From Telmatactis stephensoni (lineage: Eukaryota > Cnidaria > Anthozoa > Actiniaria > Isophelliidae), in contig JALIZF010001619.1 in the NCBI GenBank assembly GCA_029948255.1, positions 62,001-126,000 on the forward strand: a DNA stretch of 64,000 nucleotides, in the 5' to 3' direction. Position 1 is the stretch's first letter. Every line of letters starts with the position of its first letter. Under the pieces are notes generated by a model. That model worked only from the letters and a program-made list of their open reading frames with translations. It made no database searches and was not told the origin of the DNA. Positions 29,601 to 40,200 of the stretch are shown one piece after another. A program made the translations under genes and the position numbers.

Positions 29601-31249
29601 GTTTGCAGGATGTATGCATAACGAGCAGGAATGATTGTATACTGAGCACATCCTCCATAAATTGTTCCTTTACCATGACCAAACTGGTTAAGGTTTTGAC
29701 AAATATGTCTCTGATCTAAAAACAAACAAACATAATATTAGTCTGAGTATTCATAATCTTGCTTTAGTATGTATTTTCTAAACAGAGATATATACCAGTA
29801 ATAATGGGCTCCAGAGTGAGTGTACATGGTACGAAGAGAATAACAAAGTGTATACTGACTCTTGGAAAACAAGAGAAAGAAAGAAAGAATAAATAAATGA
29901 ATGAATGAATGAATGATGATGATGGTGATGAATAAACAAATGAATGAAAAAATATATGAAAAAAGAATGGTGAGAAATGAAAAAAATTAATGAGAAGAAT
30001 GACTGAATGGATGGATGGATGAATAAATATATAAATAAATAATTCATGAGAGATTTGATAAATAATTTTGGAGTTATGAGAATTCATCATTTCCTAGTAT
30101 CTTCTCATGGCTGTGTTTACCCTCTCCATCTTTCCATTAAGGGTATAAAATCTCCCTCCCCTCCCCTCCTCATATCAATAACAGCACAAGACTGTTTTGC
30201 TTGCCCACTTTACCATGGAGGGCGTGGGGAAGAGGTGACTTAAATATTTACCATGTTTACACTGATAGCATTGTCCACAGAAGAAATGATTCTCACAGCA
30301 AACACGGACACCAACCCTGTGTTCTTGACCACACCCTGGACCAACTTTAACCACCTAATCAGTTTGGAAAATAATTTTTTATTTATCATCATTCTTTCCT
30401 CCATTACTATAACCAGTAAATTCCTGTTTTCATTCATTTACTCATTTTCACATCATGCCAGCTTTTGTTTGGATGCTTTTAATTGTATTCATTAATCTTA
30501 AATTACTGATAAATCTACTTTCTCATTTTTCATTCTCAATTTTCACTTCATTCCATCATGGCTATAGAGGTATTCAGGAACTAGAGTTACAGGAAATGTG
30601 AAGCAAAATTAGGCCTCTTTTGGTTCATCATTATATCTTATTATTTTATTGATGACTTTTAATTAATATTAATGCACATATCAATTTTCAATGGATAAAG
30701 CGGGAATAGCCTTGTCTTTATGCCCCATGAAAATAAGTCTATTTCCTGTTTTGCCCTTTGAAAATTAATATGCAAATTAATATTAAGGACCTGATTATAT
30801 GAACTGGGCTGGCGTGGTAAGCAGGCTGACTTCTTTTCTTTCTTTTCCCTTGGGGCCACAAAACAAAAGAAGTCAGCCCTGGCACCCCACTGGGTACTTA
30901 CCTCACCAACACATTCATGGCCAGGAATAAATGGAAGACTGGCTATTGTCTTTGCAACTGAAAGAAATATGAAAGATAATAATATTATCACCATGAATTC
31001 TATTCCTTGTCTCAATGTCCTGCCCGAGTGGTACCGGCTTGTGCATATTACTTTCTTGACTTACTTACCTTCGTTCCACTTGTACAAAGCAATATCTGAG
31101 CCACAAATAGAAGACATTAACACTTTAACAAGTAGTTCGCCTTCTTTAGGCTCAGGAATAGGCATTTCTTTAAACTCATAGCCATTTTTTTCTTCTTCTT
31201 TGATAAGAACATTCATGCGTGCGTCTCCCATCTTACCACAAGACGTCAT
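23631..31249 (-). CDS. Zinc-dependent MDR dehydrogenase (threonine/sorbitol dehydrogenase-like)
   Basis: Twelve exons join in phase to 360 residues: 31249-31069, 30957-30902, 30354-30252, 29715-29566, 29446-29381, 27097-27037, 26549-26452, 25107-25017, 24802-24766, 24098-23974, 23909-23855 and 23690-23631. Visible marks are catalytic zinc ligands C in SSICGSD and HE in FIPGHECVGE; a structural zinc loop CGQCYQCKHGDQRHIC (four Cys); Rossmann glycines VIGCGPIGLLAV; and TDINQFRLDKA, with Asp at the NAD-preferring position. Length and motifs are those of the medium-chain dehydrogenase/reductase family. The closest sub-family by eye is L-threonine 3-dehydrogenase or polyol dehydrogenase; the substrate is not decided. 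The start is ambiguous (Met at 31249 or 31231). Three donors are GTAC. A Gypsy element occupies intron 5. The gene shares a promoter with KIFBP. Confidence 0.88.
24315..24745. repeat. Minisatellite with about ten units in a dehydrogenase intron
   Basis: Units of about 40-50 bp contain AGTGTTGGTGCACTATTTTA followed by two or three copies of a 10-mer ACTATTTTAA. Length differs between units by whole 10-mers. It ends about 20 bp from the donor of exon 9. Confidence 0.92.
25250..25679. mobile_element. Foldback MITE, AGGTACAGTAAT family
   Basis: Long inverted arms: AATCACTCAACTTGTCTC and GCAACATTGCTGC on the left are repeated inverted on the right, ending GCTCGTATTACCGTACC. TTAA lies at both edges (25246-25249 and 25680-25683, one base off symmetry). 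No coding sequence. Confidence 0.75.
25684..26126. mobile_element. 443-bp TTAA-flanked MITE, GGCTGGCCTGGG family
   Basis: The left end (AAGGCTGGCCTGGGTTTTG, then CTCACCTACCTAACTTTAAA) is repeated inverted at the right. TTAA flanks both ends, and the left TTAA is shared with the preceding element, so the two abut. Kolobok- or piggyBac-type mobilisation is likely from the TTAA target. Confidence 0.78.
26261..26409. mobile_element. 149-bp MITE, TAGTGCAGATTTCGTATGAG family
   Basis: Perfect 27-bp terminal inverted repeats (TAGTGCAGATTTCGTATGAG...). The core has inverted GC-rich CGGCGCGG and CACGGC blocks. Decayed relatives lie at about 51155-51260, 52435-52530 and 63560-63715. Confidence 0.85.
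27322..27326. repeat. 5-bp target duplication of the Gypsy element, left
   Basis: TAATC, repeated at 29368-29372. Confidence 0.93.
27327..27464 (-). repeat. 3' LTR of the Gypsy element (138 bp)
   Basis: Begins TG and ends CA on either strand. Identical over all 138 bp to 29230-29367. A purine tract (AAAAGAAGAAGGA on the minus strand, 27465-27477) directly precedes it and is the polypurine tract. Confidence 0.95.
27632..29320 (-). CDS. Gypsy RNase H C-terminus plus integrase, open frame
   Basis: A 562-codon intact frame. Residues about 1-30 are encoded by the 5' LTR and about 31-37 by the primer-binding site. Then follow the tail of RNase H (INSDHKPLESILKKPL, LHIADTLSRAYL), an HHCC zinc finger (KLHASHLG... 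CETCRKYE, about 193-233) and the integrase core with D in VDIFEV, D in VSDGGPQF and E in NANGKVE. A Pro-rich tail ends it. All catalytic carboxylates are present, so integrase could be active if expressed; the RNase H is truncated. The usual Gypsy polyprotein is two to three times longer. Confidence 0.88.
   Translation of the reverse strand: MCIKFHCVLSKDYTRESTPHLNSYNMTSRNMVAAVGRHVKINSDHKPLESILKKPLASAPKRLQGMMLRLQKYDYEVRYERGKDLHIADTLSRAYLSSTEHPDADSFEHINITSFLPVSQSRLQEIRQATNNDETLRELKNVILNGWPEERDKVPAQITPYHSYRDELTVQDGIIFRGQRIVIPSSLRGDMKRKLHASHLGSGSCLRRARETIFWPGMSAEVKQMIAACETCRKYETNNTKETLMSHEITDRPWEKIGVDIFEVDKKEYLITVDYFSNFWEVDRLTTSTSAAVILKLKYHFARYGSPDGLVSDGGPQFASSEFHKFAKQWDFEHFITSPRHSNANGKVESAVKTAKKLIRKAIDSKADPYLAILDYRNTPTEGLDTSPVQRLMKRRTRTLLPTAGSLLQQTESTTHQDIKGLIGRQRRQQKYYNQHARDLPPLKQGDVVRMKPFRQGDKMWKKAIINQRLDERSYTLETDDGDTYRRNRVDLKKTAEPPTQADMPIPEEQPSLITAATHVPQDQTVPQAAAEPALTPAPVQPVPRPQRARRPPAYLADYVTT
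29214..29229 (-). promoter_or_regulatory. Primer-binding site matching tRNA-Leu
   Basis: Directly after the 5' LTR the minus strand reads TGGTGGCAGCGGTGGG, complementary over 16 nt to the 3' end of metazoan tRNA-Leu(AAG) including CCA. Confidence 0.88.
29230..29367 (-). repeat. 5' LTR of the Gypsy element (138 bp)
   Basis: Identical to 27327-27464. The element's open frame begins inside it. Its outer edge is 13 bp from the dehydrogenase exon 5 donor. Confidence 0.95.
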
Positions 31250-31309
31250 GTGTGGGGTTCCTGTGTACTGATACAACGGGAAAGTCTTGGTCGAGTAATG
31301 CAAACCAAG
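31250..31309. promoter_or_regulatory. 60-bp bidirectional promoter, dehydrogenase / KIFBP
   Basis: The two start codons diverge with only 60 bp between them, or 78 bp if the dehydrogenase starts at 31231. Both 5' UTRs and the core promoter must lie here or overlap the coding exons. No TATA box is visible. Co-expression of the two genes is likely. Confidence 0.7.
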
Positions 31310-34300
31310 ATGGCGGACGTTGGAGAGGTTGAAGTTGGAGTCGATTCGAAGATAGAAGAAGTTAAATATTGGCTTAAAACTGAAGGTTATGAGAAATACA
31401 AAGAAGCTAGACGACTTTCTGAAGAGGAGTCAAAAAATGACCCAGAGTCTGAGCCTTACAAGTCTAAATATGCAGCGAGAGATATTCTGATTGAGTTAAA
31501 AGAGAAACTCGAAACATTTGAAAGTGAAGACCAAGAAAGCAGTGAATACGTGAAGTTGCTGTCTGCTTGTATTGCTTATCAACTTGGACTTAACTACTCT
31601 GAAACTCAAGAATCAAGTGACGGAGAGAAGTATTTTGGGCGGAGTTTAGAATTAATAAAAAGGCTGGATGAAAAGCTAGACCTCAAAACTGTGTCTTTAG
31701 TTTTACACAGTTTAAATCAATTAGGAATTTTATGGAGTCAAAGAGGTGATGCTGACAAGGCATTAGAGTTTCTTCAAGATGGAGAGTCGATGTACAACAA
31801 GTTTAAGAAAGATGTTGGGGGTGCGCCCTATTCTATTCATGAGTAAGCTTACTCACAGTAGGTTTTTACTACACTCAACTCTTTATTCCAGGAATTGATT
31901 AGTTTATCCTGGTTCCATTCAATTGGCTTTTGTACCACTTATTAGTCTTAGATAAAAGTTTCTATTGATGTTAATTTCAACTCAATTAATGTTTCCTTGG
32001 CAACAATAACAAACAAAGATGGCTGAAATCTTTTTTTCCCCAAAATGTTTCTATCTTAGTGTCCTTATTTAGTGGGTAACTGGTATACTATTTGATACAG
32101 AAATAAAGTTATTATTATTACTATTTATGTACTTGATGAGAGCGATTTATTTCAAAGAGATAACATTAATATAATTCATGTTTTGTACCAGTATGTTATT
32201 TCCTATTCCTGGTGTTTATTACAATATGACATTGTTTGTCTTAGAGAGTTTGCTGTGTTCCTGTGTCTGATTTCCATGTCCTTTGTGTCATCAGGCTTTT
32301 TTGTGCTGACGAGAATAGCTTGACAGATCTTGACAGGGAAAAAGAGTTTGAAGCATCTTTCACACACACCTTGTATTACCTGGCACAAGTTCATGGTGCT
32401 TTAGGCAACTCAGAAAAGAGTGGAATATACTGTCATACTACGCTGCAACGGCAGCTTGAAACAACACAATATGACCCAGTTGACTGGTCATTAAACTGTG
32501 CAACGTTATCACAGTATTATATCACACAGGATAATTACACTATGTCTCGGCATTGTTTGGGTAAGTCATTTATTTTAAACCCTTTCAAAAATTACCTTGT
32601 CTGGACATAAATATGTCTATCCTTCTACAGCATGCGCAAGTGTCGTATTAGCAGAGGCACAAGAAAAAGATGTCCATGAACCAGTTACTGAAAATGATGG
32701 AGAGTTTGACAGACAGAGAAAAGAAAAAATCCCTAGAACCAAGGCAGACATTGCTAGATGCTGGGCCAAGTACTGTTTGAATCTACTCAAAGAAGGGAAG
32801 GAAAAAATAGAAAAAGAAGAATGCACAAGAGAAGGAACTGAATCACAAGACTTGGAAGCAGAGGGTAAGTTGTAATAACAGAAACAATTATATTCCTAAA
32901 GCTGTGATAGATGTGACCATCTTAGGAGTTGTTTATACACCTATTTCAAAAAAGGTTGTCGTACGAGAGCCTACTAGCAAGACCGAAAAGGACTATGGGT
33001 ATTAGGTAAAAAATCACTCTTTGTCAGGTTTGGTCTTGCGATTTTAGCTTCAGCAAGTGAAATTCTTTAGTGTTTAAGGTCAAGGAAAGCTATTTTGAGT
33101 TGTCGTACGGCTGATTTATGTGGTTTTATAGCTTTAGTAATTTCTACCCATACTCCCTTTCGGGTGAGTCGCGTAAGCTTTTGCCGACAACATCAATTGA
33201 AATAGGTGTATAAAGGTAAGTTGTCCCTCAGGTAAGTCAGGTTAACAGGACACTAAAACAAAAGTCAGAATTATCCCAGCTACCAGGGACAACTTCCCTT
33301 CTTTGGACACCCCCAACTGGTCACTTTACATAAGTGAACTGGTCACTTTACATAAGTGGACCCCCCCCCCCCCCTCCCTTGAGGTGCACATCTCTCATCT
33401 TTAAGGAGAGGTCTGGATGTATCCCTAGAAATCACTTTAATTAATTTATCAATTCGTATTAGTTATTAATACCATCATTGACCTTACCAAAACATTTACT
33501 ATAATTGCTTACAGAAAGAGATACCCAAACAGACATAGATGAAGAAGGTGAAGACAAAAACCCTTTAAGGTTTGGATCTTTAGAGGCAACTTTCTATGAA
33601 CAGTCAGTTCCAGATCAAATAATTAAGGACTTTGATGAGGTAAGTGAAATAAACAAGGTCATTGAATACTTCTCATTTGGAACCTTAACTTTTTATCATA
33701 TGTATTTATGATGATTAGAGCACAAAGCTTAAATGTATGTCTAGCTATAATGTAGTCACATTCCATGGGTTTCAATAAAATTTGAAGTAAGTTTACCTTC
33801 CCTTCCCTTCCCTTCCCTTCCTTCCCCGTGTACTTTCGACTGAGCAATCATCCAATCAGCATTGGAGGATTCTCCTTTCTCTTATCTGAATGCTAATTGG
33901 AGGATGGTAAGACAAAAGTATGCAAATACATTAACAGTTGTTACTGTTTAAGCTTCTCAATTAAGTACATTTTTCTTTTCCTACCCAACCAGGCTCGAGA
34001 TATTTTCAGAGAAAGCCAAAAGTGGTTGAACCAGGCCAAAGAATACTATGTCTTGGATGGTCATGTTAGTGACTTTGTTCAAATACAACAAGATGTGAGC
34101 CAGTTTTACAAACATGTTGCATTTTTTGAAGACGACAAGGAGCGCAAGTGCAAAATGCACAAACGTCGAGTAGATCTCCTGTCAGAAGTTCTCTGTGAGC
34201 TAAATCCACAACACTATCTACAGATTTGTAGACAGCTTATGTTTGAAATAGCAGAAGCCTATAGTGAAATGGTAGATTTAAAAACAGCACTAATCAGTGA

Positions 34301-34679
34301 GCATACACCTCCAACCACTCATGCCATCAAGAAAGTCAACCACCTCATCAACCAATCCATCAAGTTCTTCCAAACATTTATAGACTCCATGAAACATAAG
34401 AACGCTCTCCCTGAAACATATGATGACGATATTGTGCGACCAGCTATGGTGTCGCACTTCTGTATTGCAAGGTTATATTCTAAGTATCTGGGTCTTGAAA
34501 CTCGTGCTAGTCTAGAAAACTTGAAGAAGAGTGTAGACTTGTATAACTATATTGTAAGTTATTGTGATAGTCATCCTGATATGCCTCAAGATGCATTTAA
34601 AGATGAACTACAGATCTCACGTGAGATGGCCGTTTTATTGCCTATCAAGATGTCTAAGATAATGACTGCAAGCCAGTAA
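31310..34679 (+). CDS. KIFBP: KIF-binding protein
   Basis: Five exons (31310-31842, 32295-32560, 32631-32864, 33515-33639, 33993-34679) join in phase to 614 residues; the human protein has 621. Landmarks are RDILIELKEKLETFE, then LSACIAYQLGLNYSETQESS with GEKYFGRSLELIKRL, HSLNQLGILWSQRGDADKAL (TPR-like), CWAKYCLNLLKEG, and the C-terminal RRVDLLSEVLCELNPQHYLQ with MVSHFCIARLYSKYL. KIFBP is a TPR-superhelix protein that binds motor domains of kinesin-3 and others and blocks microtubule binding; loss causes Goldberg-Shprintzen syndrome. I chose the Met of MADVGEVEV; 20 upstream in-frame codons overlap the shared promoter. Intron 3 contains a MITE (32934-33212). Confidence 0.95.
32934..33212. mobile_element. 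279-bp MITE, TATACACC family, copy 2
   Basis: Same ends as 1978-2266, and internal blocks such as CCATACTCCCTTTCGGGTGA are identical. It lies in KIFBP intron 3. Confidence 0.87.
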
Positions 34680-37264
34680 TGCATTTATTAGTGACTAGTG
34701 AAATGTTTAACTTTTTTAAAGACAGTGGCGCAACCATATTTATGTGACATGGGGACAAACTGTCTTACTACTCAAATTTGTCTGCAGTGTATGCTATAAT
34801 TTTTGTGCTTCACAGAGTTGAAATCTGCTCTTTACTAGTAATATATGCCATAAAACTTGTTTCATGAGTGTGAAATGGTTCCTGTCATACAATGGTTGTC
34901 CAGTGCCATGTTGTCTATACATTCAAAATTTGGTGTACAAAAAAACAACAACAACAACAAATGAACAAAACAAAACTGCTACAGTATGGTTTGTCCTGAT
35001 TTCACTATATCCATAGCAAGCCTTAGTTTCAAGGCTTCCTTAGTTAGCACTTGGAAAATACTGGATGAAATCTTTAAAATGCACCCTTAAAATTAACTGC
35101 CAAATCTAACTGTAGTGAAAAAGTATTTATTCAGCATTAAATGACACTACACCATGACTGCATTGCTATTATTTATATAAATTATTCTCATTGAAGTGAT
35201 TTTAGCAAATGTGATGCAACGCGAAAACAGGATGTTAGATGATGAATTTATCACATTCGTTCATTGTTTGACTACTATGGCAATGTCACAATGCCATGTT
35301 CAGGATGCCATTGCGATTGTTCTCATATCCTCTTCTTGATGTCAGCGACTTCAACAGTCGTTTCAAACAAAATTCATCAGCATGCGTGACATCCTATTTA
35401 GCTTGGCGTCAGTTTGCTAAATCACTCTTACTATTATAATATACTTAGAGTTAGCTAAATGTTATTGTTAAGTGTATGTGGAACTATATACTAGGAAGGT
35501 ACCTAGCTAATACAACATGTTGGTCCTATAGTATTACCACAAAGGGAATTTGAAACTGTTTAATACAACAGCTCTTTTTCTCAAGGGTTGCATTTGAATT
35601 TTTATGTTAAAGCAAATTAAGCTATCAGACTTTGATGGGCCACAATTCATAACATTTTTTTATTTTAGCATAAAAATAGTAAATCTGAAAAAGATTGTTG
35701 AGTTAAAAAGATTTAGAAAAATTGAAACTCAAAAAAGTGAAAAATACTTTGTTATTGCCTGTCAAGGGCCCATCACGAGAAAAACTGCTGTAGACATTTC
35801 TGATTTAGCAGCATGTCAGTGGAATAAGCATATACTATGACACTCATTGTCATGCAGATGGTTCATGATGTCAGGATTTTAAATTGCAGAATGTACTGTC
35901 TATGCCACTAAATTGAAATGTCTAATAAGTACTTTAATAATTCATTTGTCAGAGTAAAGGGCTGTGTTAACAACAGCTTCAAATGTCCTTTCAGTCATAT
36001 GCCAATGCCACAGTCCATACCAGTACTGATTACTGGGGCTCTGGTTCATCCTTGTTCTTTAAGGAGCTAGTTTATGTAGTAAACACTATCTTTGAGCCTT
36101 GCTCTGTTCAAGTTTTCAAGACTCACAGTAGATGTTACTGTGCAATGTGTCCAACCGTGGCTACCCAAATTACTTCTTTACAAGTTATGTTATGTGTGTG
36201 TAGAAGCCTGTTGATTCAAATTGCTATATCTCTCCAAATTTAGCCTCCCTGAGAGGTTTTGCATACACTTTACTTATCATTATGACAAGAAAAAGTTCAA
36301 AAAACATGAAATAGAGCAACCTGCACTACTACTTCACATGTGAGAATGTGTCAAAACCAAATACCACTCACTGATTGGCTAACTTGTAATTAAAATAAAT
36401 TATGTTGGGTGGCCATGGTAGCCTGCACCACACAGTAACAAATTGTACATAATCTGATAATTACATCCATAAATATCTTATTCATTATTACTAGAATCAA
36501 TTGAGTTCACTCAATACAAAAATATCAGCTGTTAATACTAAAATATCAGTGTTTTCCTCCTTACATAGCAACTAGAGTACAAACACAAAGTGTGTACTAA
36601 ACTTTGTACTATTTTGTACTGAATACACAGTTGGCTACATACATGTGTACATGAGCTGTTCACTTGGCTGACAGTATTCTATACTTTTACCTTTGATTTA
36701 CTAATTCCCATGCAAATTTATGCTTCCTATAGTGTTGACTAAAAATTCAAAATGTGAACTGGATTTATTTGAACATTTTACCGTAATGTCCAACATTTTT
36801 ATTGTTTGGTCATTTATAGCAGACAAAAGGTGGGGGAGCTTTATGCACAAGGACCAATTCTAATATACATAAAGCAATTTATGTATGTGGCAGGTGAAGT
36901 TGGAAATTTGCATGTCCTGCAAAATAAATGTCTCCACTGGCAATTGGGCAAAAGGTTAGCGTGAAGCCAACAAAGTGTTCAGATATCAGTGGTGAAAACT
37001 CAACCTCTATCTGACAATTGAGTTGGATTTTTGGTTAGTTCAATACAACAACAACAACACTTCATTTTACACTTGAATTTAAGATAGCAAACATGCTAAT
37101 ATCTGAGAAGATAGTTTGGCAGAGTGCATAATTATGTAAACATTAAGTGGTGCTCATCAATTCTCACTCTTACTTCTAGATCAACAGTTGTGAGTCTACA
37201 TTATTGTTTGTTAACATGTATGTCGCATGCAATTAATTAATCAGCATTTACTACAGCTCTGACT
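34680..37264. other. Intergenic 2.6 kb between convergent KIFBP and SLC44A
   Basis: AT-rich. Short frames (for example at 35604 and 35983) show no family resemblance or codon regularity. It probably holds the KIFBP 3' UTR and spacer. No repeat with definable ends was seen. Confidence 0.5.
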
Positions 37265-40200
37265 TCACTTTTCGTCAGACTTCTCTCCATCACTCCCAGC
37301 ATCAACTTTATCTTTTGATCCTCTGTTCTGCTTATCCAAGATTTTCTGTAATGATTTACTCATGTAGTATGGCTTCTCAGCACTTCCATCATTGCGCTCA
37401 AGGTCTTCCACTATGAAGTAAGCAATGCAAATTAGTTTATTTATTCACTTTGCTTCAACTGCAAATGCAGCTACCCACAATGGAGAACTAATTCATGAGT
37501 GTTGGTCTGACTGGGGAATTGAACTCCAACCTCCAACATCAGAGACTGATGCTCAACCAAATGAGCCAACTGGACAGCAGTTAATTAAGCAGCTGTACTT
37601 TTTATACCTTATATCTTTATAATTCCATAATGAATAAAAAATATTAAATGATCCTCATAATGAAGTTATGTTGACAAGAATGCATTAATACTTACAGAAG
37701 CAAAGGAAGATTGTATCAATGCACATGTCATAGACATCAAAGAACAGCACTGTTACCACATAGGCAAATATGACTGTAATCTAAACAAAATATGACACAT
37801 AAGTAGGTATGACAATAATAGCACTTAAATGAAAATGTCATAACAAGAGCATTCTATGGGGGTGTTTAGTACCACAATACCTACCCTGCGAGCAGAGTCC
37901 CCCTTTACCTTCTAATCGAGCGAGCGAACAAAGGAAGGGAGACTCTGCCGAAACCCTGTATTTTGTTTGATTCGCCAATAGCCCAAGATCTTGGGCTACT
38001 CAAACTGGTATTTTTACCAGACAAACCGGTTTTTATGCACACGACTAAACTAATCAGATTAGAATTGTATAAATCTGTCAACACCACAAAGATAGTAAAA
38101 AATTGTACTACCAAAAATAAGTTTCAAATGTTTCAATACGAAAACTGATATATACAGATGGAAGATCAGGAAAACTCTTCATTGTATATTTTTAATTGAT
38201 ATCAGATACTTCGAATAAAACGAAGTGAAGTATACTTCTAAACTAGCTGTTGTTTAGTGACCCAAGGTTAATCCAATTATTCTCCAAGTCAACGGAACGC
38301 TAGGTAGACCTCTGGCGCGAATGGCTCCTTGAAGTTTGAGAGCCAAGCTTTGATTCATTAACGAATTGGAATGGGATGTAGCGCTGTTTGAAGCAGCCGT
38401 TTATGCTGAAGGAACATTGGCGTGACGAGGCTATTAAAACACGGCTGCCAGTGAGACTACTCAGCTGCATGGTCTTTGCAAAATTTAGCAGAAATGGAAG
38501 TTGTTTTTACGGAAGTAGGCGTGGAAATCAATCATTGTCTCTAAGCAACTGTCGCGCATGCTCAAATAAGAAAATACAGGGTTTTGGCAGAGTCTCCCTT
38601 CGTTCACTCGCTTGATTAGAAGGTAAAGGGGGACTCTGCTCGCAGGGTACGCAATACCATGAGAGAATACACAAAATGCAATAGTCCACATGCATGGTGC
38701 AATAAATTATTCATCCTTACAATGACTGGTACAACATCATAGTTGAGGGAAGTTGGATCATCCTTTCTGACTTGACGGAACCAAAAGTAACTGGCAACAC
38801 CTTAAAACAAATAGACAAAATAATAAAACACAGCACAGACATACTTTTTCTAACCTAACAAATATGCTGGTATAAAAATACTAAGCAAAACTGCTCTCGA
38901 TCAAGTCAATGTTACAGGAGATGATTTGCAACAATGATTTTCTGTGCAACACTCAGTCACTTTTCATAATTTTGAATTAAAAATTTTCAAAATTCAAAGC
39001 AAACAATTGCAACATGTTGCCTAAGCAAACATTTTGCTAAAATTGTTCCATTTTATATGTTCAACAGCATTAACTAAAATACTGGCAGCATTGTTGTGTG
39101 GAAAATTGTTGTGAAAAGTCGTCTTGTGTAACACCATCTTTACTAAAGTACATGGAAATTTGAATGTTCAAAGTATGTGTAGCAGATCACCAGTTGTATT
39201 CTGTCCTATATATTCATCAAATACTTACCAATGATACCAGTGACAAAGATTTTACCCAGGAACAACAGGAAAGTAGTTACACTGTTTACTGCTGCAACCC
39301 TGTAGCCCGGGGATTAGAAACATTCATTGTCATACATTGATGCATAGAGTTGCTGGAGTTTATTGGCAATTACATAAAATATTTGGGATATAACAAGCAT
39401 GCATGCTGATTGGCAACCTACCACCCTGTATTTATGAGGACAAAGACATGAGCTCATGTTTATATTTGCTAAAAAGAAGTGTTGCCAAAAGCACAAATCA
39501 CTGTCTGGTTGTTACAAATGGTCATTTGTAACAATTTGTGACAATCAGACAAATTGCTTCAGATAATTTAAGAATGTGCATAGCAGACAAACTTTGCAAG
39601 ATCTCCTTTACCCGGGGGAGGGGACTCAGATTGTTAATAGACAGGGATGCTCTTCGTACCTTTTAGGGGCCAAAATCTGCAATCTGGTACCTTTTAGGGT
39701 GTCTCAGACTTAAGTGGACCACCAGAGACATAGCTGGTACCTTTTAGGGACTGTTTTGGGGTAAATAAACTACCTAAAATAAGCATGAAAGGACGATTTC
39801 GATAATCTGAATTGCATCTTCAGAGCACATCGATAACAAACTGTTTCATTACTTTAATTCTTTATCATTGTTTTTGAATTGGTACCTTTTAGGGGTAGAA
39901 ATCAATTGTTGCCACTCCCACTCAGGTACCTTTTAGAGGTCATTTTCAAAATTTCCGAGCATCCCCATCCTCTTAAATATAGGATCCCCACCCCTCACCC
40001 CCCACCGGACTTCTTTAGTTCCTGGAGTTGTTCTTACCTCAGAACATTTCTAAACAACAGTTGGAAGGCATTTTTAGCTGATGCACAGAAGTTCTTACCA
40101 TAAATGGCAACCTACATAGAATAATATTGTAATAGAAACATTAACATTTACTGGACTCAGAGGTGCATACTAGACAGAGAATTATTTTCAACAGATTTTT

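Noticed and set aside
34969..36243. Short plus-strand frames between KIFBP and SLC44A
   Set aside because: No homology, codon regularity or splice context; likely UTR or spacer.
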